Origin: Mesostigma viride
Lineage: Eukaryota > Streptophyta > Mesostigmatophyceae > Mesostigmatales > Mesostigmataceae
Reading direction: 5' to 3'
NCBI GenBank assembly: GCA_009746045.1
Contig: RPFO01000774.1
Location: 753,657 to 817,656, forward strand
DNA: 64,000 bases
Below are positions 41,851 through 51,524 of this stretch, one piece after another (the stretch's first letter is position 1; each line of letters opens with the position of its first letter). The position numbers were made by a program, and so were the translations under genes. The notes beneath the pieces are model-generated. The model was not told the origin of the DNA. It saw only the letters and a list, made by a program, of their open reading frames with translations, and made no database searches.

Positions 41851-43616
41851 GTCGGTTGCTGGTATTTCACTTACACTTCACAGACTGCTTTGGAGTTTTG
41901 AGCATTTCCAGGCTAACCGAACTTAACATATTACCACATACAGCCTAGGAGGCTCCGGCGTAGTTCTTAAGCAGGAGCGTCCCGGCCGTTTCCAATGGCG
42001 CATGATGCATTCAAGCACCATGTGGCTTTTATCTCGACATTATTGCTCATCGTGTCTACATCTTTCGGCGTGCGGGCTAGCACTGACACGAGTGCGCAAG
42101 GCGGTTCTGATCGTGGGACTTCAATCAAGATCTTACGTAAGCTAATTTTTGTACACAAGCGAGGTTCCGAATGATCCAAGGGACCCGGCCCCTCATTATT
42201 CGGCCGCGGGTTCTTCTTATGCATGATGCTGCTGTGGATTGTCCGTGCCGGTAGTCTCTGTTCTACAGTAATGACGCGAATCCGCGTTGTGCTTGATCAT
42301 GTAGTCAGCCCTTCGTGTTCATTACCTGTAAACGTGGCAACTTGCACAGCGATGGAGTGTAGGGTAGAGGGTTGTAGACCCGCCCTGCGCACGCCTGTGA
42401 GGGTGCTCCGGTATGTAGTGTGCATCCTTTGTGTGTGTTATCATTAGTTGGCCTACTCACTACCAAGTGGGAGTGTAATTGTTCGTGGTGGGAGTCCTGC
42501 CTTGGATGCCGTCCGCCCCGGCAAGCCCGTCCTCCAGGCAGTCAGGGGAACCACCATTGGGGGGAGGTGGCTCAATTGATGGAGGTGGTAAGCCCCTGCA
42601 CCGATTGGCTAGTCGGTCGAATCCCACCAGATGATGTAACTCTCACTGCGTAATGGGGAGCTAATTGGTGGTGGCATAGTCATGGGATGCGTAGGTCTAC
42701 TTCATGATTACCCGCTATCTTACTTTGTTTTTATCGTGGTCCTCTCTACTGCTGCAAGGGGCTCCCTACCTGTTGGGGGCGGGGGGGGCAGGTTATCATT
42801 TGTTAGTTATATACGCCGTCTCTCAGTGGTGTTACGTCCGTTCGATATGGACTTGCCTACAGAGGGTGGTACTGACGTGTTGATCGGGAGTTCCGGTTGA
42901 GCCTGTGATACATTATTTTTCAATTTGCGTTTCAATTTGCGGTGGTTGATCAAGCATGACTATATGGTTGTCTCCTTGATATGCTGTATAGTTTTCGGAA
43001 GACACCGACGCACGGCTGACACGCATGGTTTACACTATACGTACCAACTTGATTATTTGGGTGGTTATGCCCTTTCATACGGCTTCACGTTGCATGGCTT
43101 TACATTTCCCTTCCTTATTTAAGTGAATGACATGGGGAGACATGCTTTAGGACTTGGTGCACTTTGCCTGAGCAAGGTGTGACAATTAATTCACCGCTAT
43201 AAATGTGAATGGACCTGTGAATGGACCAAGTTCGTCGAAACGGGGAAATAACGTTACTTGATACTAGATTTAGGGAGGTCCTGTGTTCGTAACTTGCTGG
43301 TAGCTACTGTGGTTTCTCATTTTCGGTGTTGTCCGTGGAATCTCATATTTGGGCAGCTAGCCCCATGCACGTTGAGCGCTTACTGACAACAATACAAGAT
43401 TTAGACGCGTAGGGGGGCAAGAATCAATTGTGCGTCGGCACGGTAGCTTGCATCATTCACGATTTGTGCGTTTTAATCGAAGGGCATCTACTTAGTTCGG
43501 CAGAGCAACGGGGGTTGTTTAGTTAGTAGTTAGTTAGTACTTACTTAGTTAAAATAGTTAGTCAGTTAGTGAGCTAGTGAGCTAGTTAGAACTTGATAGG
43601 TAGGTCAGGTAGGTAG
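41851..43616. other. Interior of the 9.9-kb block, left part
   Basis: I see no confident gene. The region has short unassigned frames (42223-42447, 42682-42900, 42925-43122), a tRNA-like segment at 42568-42628 and a run of agttagt/gagctagt microsatellite-like sequence at 43520-43620. Confidence 0.4.
42568..42628 (+). other. tRNA-like segment with A-box and B-box (degenerate tRNA or SINE head)
   Basis: The sequence tggctcaattgatgg matches the pol III A-box pattern, and ggtcgaatcc, 47 bp downstream, matches the B-box. A T-arm of four out of five pairs can be drawn around tcgaat. The acceptor stem does not pair, so it is not a functional tRNA as read. Confidence 0.3.
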
Positions 43617-43667
43617 GTAATTAATTAATTAACTAATTAGACTCGTGCTCCCGTTGGGGAGTCACGG
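43617..43667 (-). mobile_element. Retroposon 3' end, minus strand (family 2)
   Basis: Read on the minus strand it gives ctccgtgactccccaacggg, then the remaining hairpin arm and a (TTAA)n tail. It is the same 3' end found at 57072-57130. The 5' boundary and target duplication were not resolved. Confidence 0.7.
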
Positions 43668-43760
43668 AGCCCGAACTGCCTTTCATCCCTTTGTTTGCAC
43701 AACAGGAAGGAAGGTCATAGACCCCCTTTCTCCTTCATGCTAGAGGCATGCCACAGCTGC

Positions 43761-43804
43761 GTGACTCCCAAACGGGAGCACGAGTCTAATTAATTAATTA
43801 ATTA
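43761..43804 (+). mobile_element. Minimal 44-bp retroposon copy with 13-bp target duplication (family 2)
   Basis: Only the 3' hairpin (CTCCC-AAAC-GGGAG) and the TAAT tail remain. They are bracketed by perfect copies of atgccacagctgc (43748-43760 and 43805-43817). Together with the inverted copy at 43617-43667 it mimics a MITE with 32-bp terminal inverted repeats. The target duplication shows it is an independent, extremely truncated retroposition. Confidence 0.85.
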
Positions 43805-44008
43805 ATGCCACAGCTGCAATCGGACACGCTAAACGATCCTGCAAGATATGTGGGTGCAATGAGACCCATGTGAGCTTATCATAACAAGGAGCGTGGGCAA
43901 GTAATGTGAGCATAGCCAAGACGTAGCATCATTAGATGTACAAGGGAATATTTAATAGCTATCTTGATGTGCGTGGAGGAATAACGGCGAACATGAAATG
44001 AAGGAACA

Positions 44009-44122
44009 AGTACCCCACAACCAGGAACGTGTTTCCCACCACCAGGAACAAGTATCACATAACCAGGAACGACTATCCCACAACTAGGAACGTGTATCCC
44101 ACAACCAGGAACAAGTATCCTC
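44009..44122. repeat. Short array with ccaggaacgtgtatcc-type units, left part
   Basis: About five units of roughly 22-24 bp contain cccacaaccaggaac. The same family forms the larger array at 50330-50755, so the material between the two may have expanded inside one original array. Confidence 0.85.
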
Positions 44123-46405
44123 TGCCGGCAGTGCCACCCCATGCAAGACCCCACAAGCCATCCTTGCGTCAAGGGGACATGCAGTCATCACAAGGAGCGG
44201 TAACTGCCGGCAGTTCCACGCCATGCAAGACCCCACAAGCCATCCTTGCGTCAAGGGGACATGCAGTCATCACAAGGAGCGGTAACTGCCGGCAGTTCCA
44301 CGCCATGCAAGACCCTACAAGCCGTCCTTGCATAAAGGGGACATGCAGTCATCACAAGGAGTGGTAACTGCCGGCAGTGCCACCCGGCCATGCAAGACCC
44401 CACAAGCCATCCTTGGGTCAAGGGGACATGCAGTCATCACAAGGAGTGGTAACTGCCGGCAGTTCCACGCCATGCAAGACCCCACAAGCCATCCTTGCGT
44501 CAAGGGGACATGCAGTCATCACAAGGAGTGGTAACTGCCGGCAGTGCCACCCCATGCAAGACCCCACAAGCCATCCTTGCATAAAGGGGACAAGCAGTCA
44601 TCACAAGGAGTGGTAACTGCCGGCATTGCCACCCCATGCAAGAACCCATGCACAAGCCATCCTTGGGTCAAGGGGACATGCAGTCATCACAAGGAGCGGT
44701 AACTGCCGGCAGTTCCACGCCATGCAAGACCCCACAAGCCGTCCTTGCATAAAGGTGACATGCAGTCATCACAAGGAGTGGTAACTGCCGGCATTGCCAC
44801 CCCATGCAAGAACCCATGCACAAGCCATCCTTGGGTCAAGGGGACATGCAGTCATCACAAGGAGCGGTAACTGCCGGCAGTGCCACCCCATGCAAGACCC
44901 CACAAGCCATCCTTGCGTCAAGGGGACATGCAGTCATCACAAGGAGCGGTAACTGCCGGCAGTTCCACGCCATGCAAGACCCCACAAGCCATCCTTGCGT
45001 CAAGGGGACATGCAGTCATCACAAGGAGCGGTAACTGCCGGCAGTTCCACGCCATGCAAGACCCTACTACAAGCCGTCCTTGCATAAAGGGGACATGCAG
45101 TCATCACAAGGAGTGGTAACTGCCGGCAGTGCCACCCCGGCCATGCAAGACCCCACAAGCCATCCTTGGGTCAAGGGGACATGCAGTCATCACAAGGAGT
45201 GGTAACTGCCGGCAGTTCCACGCCATGCAAGACCCCACAAGCCATCCTTGCGTCAAGGGGACATGCAGTCATCACAAGGAGTGGTAACTGCCGGCAGTGC
45301 CACCCCATGCAAGACCCCACAAGCCATCCTTGCATAAAGGGGACAAGCAGTCATCACAAGGAGTGGTAACTGCCGGCATTGCCACCCCATGCAAGAACCC
45401 ATGCACAAGCCATCCTTGGGTCAAGGGGACATGCAGTCATCACAAGGAGCGGTAACTGCCGGCAGTTCCACGCCATGCAAGACCCCACAAGCCGTCCTTG
45501 CATAAAGGTGACATGCAGTCATCACAAGGAGTGGTAACTGCCGGCAGTGCCACGCCATGCAAGACCCCACAAGCCATCCTTGCGTCAAGGGGACATGCAG
45601 TCATCACAAGGAGTGGTAACTGCCGGCAGTGCCACCCCATGCAAGACCCCACAAGCCATCCTTGCATAAAGGGGACATGCAGTCATCACAAGGAGTGGTA
45701 ACTGCCGGCAGTGCCACCCCATGCAAGAAGACACAAGCCGGGGACTGTCATGCAGTCATCACAAGGAGTGGTAACTGCCGGCAGTGCCACGCCATGCAAG
45801 ACCCCACAAGCCATCCTTGCGTCAAGGGGACATGCAGTCATCACAAGGAGCGGTAACTGCCGGCAGTGCCACCCCATGCAAGACCCCACAAGCCATCCTT
45901 GCATAAAGGGGACAAGCAGTCATCACAAGGAGTGGTAACTGCCGGCAGTGCCACCCCATGCAAGAAGACACAAGCCGGGGACATGCAGTCATCACAAGGA
46001 GTGGTAACTGCCGGCAGTGCCACGCCATGCAAGACCCCACAAGCCATCCTTGCGTCAAGGGGACATGCAGTCATCACAAGGAGCGGTAACTGCCGGCAGT
46101 TCCACGCCATGCAAGACCCTACAAGCCGTCCTTGCATAAAGGGGACATGCAGTCATCACAAGGAGTGGTAACTGCCGGCAGTGCCACGCCATGCAAGACC
46201 CCACAAGCCATCCTTGCATAAAGGGGACATGCAGTCATCACAAGGAGTGGTAACTGCCGGCAGTGCCACCCCATGCAAGAACACACAAGCCGGGGACATG
46301 CAGTCATCAAGGAGTGGTAACTGCCGGCAGTGCTACCCCATGCAAGAACCCACAAGCCAGCCATGCAATCATCACAGGGAGTGGTAACTGCCGGCAGTGC
46401 GCGGC
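44123..46405. repeat. 82-bp satellite array, about 28 copies
   Basis: The unit contains ggtaactgccggcagttcca, cgccatgcaagaccccacaa and gacatgcagtcatcacaagg. The spacing is exactly 82 bp in regular parts. Each unit includes the perfect 12-bp palindrome actgccggcagt. Blocks repeat at a higher order of roughly 750 bp (compare 44380 with 45132, and 44615 with 45365). The rightmost copies are deleted versions (aacacacaagccgggg). There are no unique spacers, so this is not a CRISPR array. Confidence 0.95.
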
Positions 46406-46476
46406 CCTAACGTTAATTCCCACACCCCCTCTGCTAACGTTAGTTTCCACACCCCTCTTCTAACGTTAGTTTCCAC
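46406..46476. repeat. AACGTT-rich array, left fragment
   Basis: Three units of the form ctaacgtta(g/a)t-tcccacacccc lie immediately upstream of the Gag-like ORF. The same array resumes after the ORF. Confidence 0.85.
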
Positions 46477-46641
46477 AACAACAAGGGGAAGGCGCCTGCC
46501 AGGCGCACCTCACCCCGCCTTTCGCCGGAGGGCACGCCCTCCACCACCGATGCGAGGGTGACGCCCAACGTCACCTTCCGCACGGTGGTCGCTGACCAAC
46601 CCAGGCGTCGGGGCCCGCAGGTGGGGCCCGGCGCCCGGGGG

Positions 46642-49164
46642 ATGGCGAGCGGTCGGCCGTTTGCCACTGGCGGTTCGTCCGCCATGGCACCTGGGGGGCA
46701 GGTCCCCCGGGCACGACGTTCCCCCGTCGCAGGTGACGGGGGTCGTGAGCGGAGTGATTCCTCCGAGGAGGATGGCGAGGTGCAGCCTGCGAGGCCTCGG
46801 CCTTCGCTTGAGCTTTCGTCGCAGACACCTGCGACGTCTGGTAACCTTTCCGTGGGCCGACAGATGGCCACCATGGACATTGACCGGTATGGGGAACATG
46901 TTCCGCCCCCGGTCGCGTTCGGGCGCCCACCCCATTTTCTCCCCCTTGGGGAGGACGACATCCCGGCGTTCATTGCGGTGAACGGCCGGATCATGCACCA
47001 ACGTTTTCAGTTGCTTCCAGATGAGCAGATCCATGCGATAGAGATTCATCGGGTGCACACGCTGATCGAGGGGCGTCTTAGGATGCAGATCCCACTGGTT
47101 CAGGTGGCGGTTTGGCTGTACTGCTTCGCCAATCGGCCGAGGCACAACCCCGGCACTGTTGATCAGTGGGCGTCCAGGCAGCGCCAGAGAGAGGCGCTGC
47201 GCGTGGTCACCAGACCAGAGATCCAACTGACTCCGTTGGGGCCGTGGCCCCAAGTCACGCCAGTTGGCTGGGGCCCGGAGCGGCGTGAGGCGGCTGCGAT
47301 GCCGCCTGCGACGGAGCGCGGGGCGGCAGACGCCCCCAACACGCCCATGGGTGGTGAAGCCACCCAGGACCCTCTGGCAGGTCAGAGGGTCCAACCTCAG
47401 CCGCAGGCTCCCCCGCCCAGCGTGGGGGGCCAGGTGGCTGAGGAGGCCACCGGGGTCGCAGGGACCCCGGCGGCGACACAAGCGCCCGGGGTCGCAGGGA
47501 CCCCGGCAGCGACGCCGGCGCCTCCGGCGCTGGCGGGGGATGCAGCCCCCATGGAAGGTGTCACGGGCACCTCCAGCGGCTCTGGGGGGCAGGCCCCCTC
47601 TAGTCGCAACAAGGACAAGTCCCTGGCAGGGCCGGAGGGGCCCCAGGGTCCCACCGCAGCTGGGCAGCAACCAGCACTGCTGGAGGGCGACCTGCAAGGT
47701 CGCGACTTCATCACCCTGGGTGATGAGGCCGTGTGGCGTGCCATACAGACAGCCACAGCCTCCTTCCGTGGGCTGGCCGACAGGAGCCAGCAGATGCACG
47801 TCGCGGAGGCGGGCAGCCTGGTGTGTGCAATCATCACGCACATCCTGGGCCTGCCCAACCTCCAAGCGGGCACACGTAGGGTGTGCGACGACCTGCTGCC
47901 TGCCCTGCAGGCTCTCCTCTCAGGGAGGAGGGTGCAGGGCAGCAGGGTGCGTCTGGTGCGTTTGCTGGAGCTCCTGCACAACGCCATCATGAGAGGGGCG
48001 GGTAGGTGGCTAACTCTGCCTACCTGGTTGCATCATGATCTTACTAACCCTACTGACGATGAAGTGTCCCTCTCTCCCACCTTCCATGATTGGGAGGAGG
48101 CCCGCAGCAGGAGGCGGGAAGTGACACACACTCACACCCCCACCCAGCCCTCCCCTATGTTGTCTAACCCTCCTACACAGCCCATGTTTGCCCATCCTGC
48201 TCAGCTCACTCAAGTAGCACTTCCCTCTCAGCAGGTCTCTCCTGTGAATGCTGCAGCAGCAACACCATCTTCTCCCTCTCCCCCTGCATCCCCCTCTAGG
48301 TTGCCCACTTACAATGAAAACCGTCCTGTGGATAGGATTAATGTCAGGGGGCTGCCTGAGGGGTATACTAGGGAGCAGGGGAATCATGCACTTCTCTCTC
48401 TGCAGCTGGCTAGGGAGGAACTGAATGTCAAGAATTGGTTTGGATCTCTCATGCAGGGGGATTTCTACCATCAGTCCTCTTCTCAGATTCAGAATCTCAT
48501 TCTTGTCTTCCAGCGTAGGTATCCCAAGTGGCAGGACACGCAGGCTAGGGCAGTTTGGGAGGCTTTCATGAAGGAGCTAACTGACCTCCTCTCCACCCCC
48601 TCATCTGTGGACATATATGGGGCATTCAGGTGGGTAGAGGAATACAGGGTCACATCAGTGGACTATGTGGCTGAGACAAAGAAATATGAGCTAGCCATCA
48701 AAGCACGTCCTGATGTCCAGCAGCTAGATCACAAGTTCTTGCTGCGTTCTTTCCTTGAGAAACTCAAACTTGACAAAAACACCTACGCTATGCTTGCCAC
48801 AGGGATGGCAAAGTACTGGGAGGACATGAAGGAGGCATTGGATTATATCAAGCTGGCCTTGGCTCCCCTTAGCCAGGGGGCCATGGGCACCTCTGTAAAG
48901 AGGGTCAGGGGGGAAGAGAGGGAGGAGGAGGATAGGGAGAGGGAAGACAGGAGCAAGAGACCTGTCACTATGGCAGAAGTCAAGTCCCTGCTGGGACAAA
49001 TGTTTAAGGGCAAGGGCAAGGGCAAGGGCAAGGGCAAGGGCAGGGGCTGGGGCAAGGGCAAGGGTAAGGGGCAGTCTCCCTCCAAGGGGGGCAGCTCCAG
49101 CAACAACAACAACAACAGTAACAACAACCACAACAACAACGTTAGTGCCCACCCCCTCGGCTAA
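46642..49164 (+). CDS. Gag-like structural protein of an unknown element, about 840 aa
   Basis: An intronless frame is open from 46444 to the TAA at 49162-49164. The first in-frame ATG is at 46642 (MASGRPFATGG), and upstream only non-ATG starts exist. The N-terminal half is Pro/Gly/Ala-rich and GC-rich. The C-terminal half (from about codon 560 of the open frame) is a helical domain with AREELNVKNWFGSL, LILVFQRRYPKWQDTQARAV and YELAIKARPDVQQLDHKFLL. It ends in an acidic/basic ERE-rich stretch, a (KG)n tract and an Asn-rich tail. This plan (helical capsid-like domain plus basic tail) fits retroelement Gag. There is no zinc knuckle, protease, reverse transcriptase or integrase nearby. I do not recognise the family. 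Confidence 0.5.
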   Translation: MASGRPFATGGSSAMAPGGQVPRARRSPVAGDGGRERSDSSEEDGEVQPARPRPSLELSSQTPATSGNLSVGRQMATMDIDRYGEHVPPPVAFGRPPHFLPLGEDDIPAFIAVNGRIMHQRFQLLPDEQIHAIEIHRVHTLIEGRLRMQIPLVQVAVWLYCFANRPRHNPGTVDQWASRQRQREALRVVTRPEIQLTPLGPWPQVTPVGWGPERREAAAMPPATERGAADAPNTPMGGEATQDPLAGQRVQPQPQAPPPSVGGQVAEEATGVAGTPAATQAPGVAGTPAATPAPPALAGDAAPMEGVTGTSSGSGGQAPSSRNKDKSLAGPEGPQGPTAAGQQPALLEGDLQGRDFITLGDEAVWRAIQTATASFRGLADRSQQMHVAEAGSLVCAIITHILGLPNLQAGTRRVCDDLLPALQALLSGRRVQGSRVRLVRLLELLHNAIMRGAGRWLTLPTWLHHDLTNPTDDEVSLSPTFHDWEEARSRRREVTHTHTPTQPSPMLSNPPTQPMFAHPAQLTQVALPSQQVSPVNAAAATPSSPSPPASPSRLPTYNENRPVDRINVRGLPEGYTREQGNHALLSLQLAREELNVKNWFGSLMQGDFYHQSSSQIQNLILVFQRRYPKWQDTQARAVWEAFMKELTDLLSTPSSVDIYGAFRWVEEYRVTSVDYVAETKKYELAIKARPDVQQLDHKFLLRSFLEKLKLDKNTYAMLATGMAKYWEDMKEALDYIKLALAPLSQGAMGTSVKRVRGEEREEEDREREDRSKRPVTMAEVKSLLGQMFKGKGKGKGKGKGRGWGKGKGKGQSPSKGGSSSNNNNNSNNNHNNNVSAHPLG

Positions 49165-49276
49165 CGTTAATTCCCACACACCCTCTGTTAACGTAAGGTC
49201 CCACACCCGTCTGCTAACGTAAGTACGTGCCCCTCCCCCCTCTACTATCGTTAATTCCCTCCCCCCTTTACTAACG
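49138..49276. repeat. AACGTT-rich array, middle part
   Basis: The array continues directly from the Asn-rich end of the ORF with ctaacgttaattcccacaca-type units, up to the retroposon insertion at 49277. Confidence 0.8.
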
Positions 49277-49548
49277 GCCCCGGGCAGCCTCCTGGTTTGT
49301 CTGTAATATGGAGGCAGATGGTACGCAAGGATAGATGGCAAGTAGTGATGAAGGATCTACCACCCCCAAGCCTGTGGGGGCTCCGCGTGTGACCAAGTAT
49401 GGCATTCATAGCGATTCGGGCCGCGGTGCCCACACCCCTGTAACTAGGACCTAGATAGCTTACACCATCCATTCCATCCCATGTTCCCCTCCCACTGAGG
49501 ACTTATGCTCACGTGACGCAGTCACGTGTCTATTAATTAATAAATTAA
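49277..49548 (+). mobile_element. Retroposon inserted in the AACGTT array (family 1)
   Basis: A 272-bp insertion is bracketed by tttactaacg (49267-49276 and 49549-49558), although these bases also belong to the array unit. Its last 100 bp match the copy at 182-287, including the CACGTGAC hairpin and the attaattaataaattaa tail. It has no ORF of note. Confidence 0.75.
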
Positions 49549-49615
49549 TTTACTAACGTTAGTCCACAGCCCCCTCTGCTAACGTAAGTGCCCTCCCCCC
49601 CTGTTATCGTTAATG
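49549..49615. repeat. AACGTT-rich array between two retroposons
   Basis: Two to three units of the array (ctaacgtaagtgccc type) separate the family 1 insertion from the next retroposon. Confidence 0.75.
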
Positions 49616-49627
49616 CCCACCCCCCTT

Positions 49628-49887
49628 AAAAAATTAAATTAAATTAAATTATAACATGCCTCCGTGGGGAGATCATGTAGCACATATTCCGTGATGGATG
49701 GGGTGGAGGAAGCCGCCTGATCGAACTATCCTAACTCTAAGCTATCTAGAAAATACTAACTACACTACTCATCAAAACGCCTCCTCCGCTTGGGGGGAGG
49801 GGGCTTGCCCACAGGGTCGGGCGTGTGCGCCTTGACAATCTTCTTCCGCCGTGTCTTGTCCTGCATGGCAGTCCAAGACGGGAGAGT
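49628..49887 (-). mobile_element. Minus-strand retroposon with AATTT tail and ORF C-terminus
   Basis: It is flanked by perfect 12-bp copies of cccacccccctt (49616-49627 and 49888-49899). Read on the minus strand it encodes the end of a basic protein (MQDKTRRKKIVKAHTPDPVG, then a Pro run and KRRRRFDE, stop near 49776), a 3' UTR, the hairpin CTCC-CCAC-GGAG (49660-49671) and an (AATTT)n tail. It is a truncated LINE-like copy whose C-terminal peptide looks like a nuclear-localisation tail. Confidence 0.75.
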
Positions 49888-49899
49888 CCCACCCCCCTT

Positions 49900-50325
49900 C
49901 ACTAACGTTATTCCCCAGCCCCCTCTGCTAACGTTAGTGCCCGCACCCCTTTACAAACTTTAGTGCTCGTGCCCCTCTGCTAACGTTAGTGCCCGTGCTC
50001 CTTTATTAACGTTAGTGCCCCCCCCCTCCCCCCCCTCTGCTAACGTTAGTGCCCGTGCCCCTTCACTAACGTTATTCCCCAGCCCCCTCTGCTAACGTAA
50101 GTGCCCGCGCCCCTTTACAAACTTTAGTGCTCGTGCCCCTCTGCTAACGTTAGTGCCCGTGCTCCTTTACTAACGTTAGTGCCCAGCCCCCTCTGCTAAC
50201 GTTAGTGCCCGTGCCCCTTCACTAACGTTAGCGCCCGTGCCCCTTCACTAACGTTAGTGCCCGTGCCCCTCTGCTAACGTTATTCCCCAGCCCCCTCTGC
50301 TATCGCTAATGCCCGTGCCCCTTTA
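49900..50325. repeat. AACGTT-rich array, right part
   Basis: About 15 units of 25-35 bp alternate between ctaacgttagtgcccgtgcc and forms with ttccccagccccctctg. The core TAACGTTA is a perfect palindrome. Occasional units have decayed cores (acaaactttagt). Confidence 0.9.
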
Positions 50326-50329
50326 TATT

Positions 50330-50760
50330 TGGACCAGGAACACATCCCACAACTAGGCTCGACTATCCCACAACCAGGAACCCATCCCACAACCAGGAAC
50401 GAGTATCCCACAACTGAACTAGGAACGTGTATCCCACAACCAAGAACAAGTATCCTACAACCAGGAACGTGCATCCCACAACCAGGAACGTGCATCCCAC
50501 AACCAGGAACGACTATCCCACAACTAGGAACGTGTATCCCACAACCAGGAACAAGTATCCTACAACCAGGAACGTGTTTCCCACAACCAGGAACATGTAT
50601 CCCACAACCACGAACGAATTTCCCACCACCAGGAACAAGTATCCCACAACCAGGAACACATCCCACAACCAGGAAAGTGCATCCCACAACCAGGAACAAG
50701 TATCCCAAAACAAGGAACACATCCCACAACCAGGAACGTGTATCCCACAACTAGTCGCGC
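50330..50760. repeat. Array with ccacaaccaggaacgtgtat-type units
   Basis: About 18 units of 17-24 bp contain cccacaaccaggaac followed by variable gtgtatcc, aagtatcc or gactatcc. It is the same family as 44009-44122, in the same orientation. Confidence 0.92.
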
Positions 50761-51229
50761 AGTCGGTCTGAATGACTGGCATTATAACGAGCGTCATATT
50801 CGTCTCCGGCTTGGCAGTGCCGTCATCCTGCATACAAAAAGCACATTGGAGCCAGCACTTTCCCGCGGGTTGTAGCCGATATTCCTCCATGCAGCGATAT
50901 TCACCAATGCGCTATCAATAAACAAGTCGACACCATCCGGGTATGTAAAAAAAGCACGCTGCTGGCCACGACGGTCACGGCGATGATGAACGACAATAAC
51001 AAGAACGCCTAATAGCAGGCGTCATACAAACTAGAACAGACTGGAACAACTACTTACCCGGTCGTCTGTGATCTTGACACAGAGCCTGGTTTACAAGGAA
51101 GCGAGGGAAACCGGCCACTATGAGCACCCCTACTTAACCCACATAATGAAGGTTAGGAATCCTCCCCATCATGCTAACCGTAGACTCGGTGAAACGCCCC
51201 ATGCTACAAATACGATAGCCCAGCAACGA

Positions 51230-51480
51230 CTACTTGCGGCCATCACCTTGTCCAGTTCTGGCTGGCTGTGCGGCGGTAATTTTACCAAGTTTAAAAATGT
51301 TACGCCGCACCAGTCTGTGCTTTTTTACGTAGTACCAGTGTAGTGTAGAAATCTGCCAAAAGAGCAAACGCCCAAAGCCAACTTCCAAGACGCCCAAAGC
51401 CAAATTCCAAGACGCCCAAAGCCCAAAGGCGGGCGAGTCTGGCGCGGCGCCGGCCATTGGGCCCCGGAATAAGAAATACC
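51230..51480 (-). repeat. Right long inverted repeat of the 9.9-kb block
   Basis: This is the reverse complement of 41594-41850 with few substitutions in the outer 190 bp. Small insertions distinguish the copies, for example an extra cag before atttctacactacactgg. Confidence 0.8.
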
Positions 51481-51524
51481 GTGCCAAGCGATCGGTGGTG
51501 AGTGACGAGTCGCCCGAGTCGCCA

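Larger units (their letters stand above)
41594..51480. mobile_element. 9.9-kb block bounded by long inverted repeats (candidate large TIR element)
   Basis: The left terminus 41594-41790 (ggtatttcttattccggggc...) is an inverted copy of 51290-51480, with about 95 percent identity by eye. With gaps, weaker similarity extends to roughly 41850 and 51230. Both contain a reiterated ctttgggcgtcttggaa motif. The interior holds small retroposons, an 82-bp satellite, a Gag-like ORF and AACGTT-rich arrays, but no transposase, integrase or polymerase I can recognise. It could be a non-autonomous giant DNA transposon, or two solo elements of one family in opposite orientation that happen to bracket the region. 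No target duplication is evident at the outer borders. Confidence 0.6.

Noticed and set aside
43635-43791. 157-bp MITE with 32-bp terminal inverted repeats
   Set aside because: The right terminus alone is bracketed by a 13-bp target duplication and both termini match a retroposon 3' end, so two independent insertions explain it better.
44123-46405. CRISPR-like array
   Set aside because: Units are 82 bp with no unique spacers and no cas genes, and the organism is a eukaryote. This is a satellite.
41594-51480. Polinton or virus-like integrated element
   Set aside because: No DNA polymerase B, major capsid, packaging ATPase, protease or integrase was recognisable.
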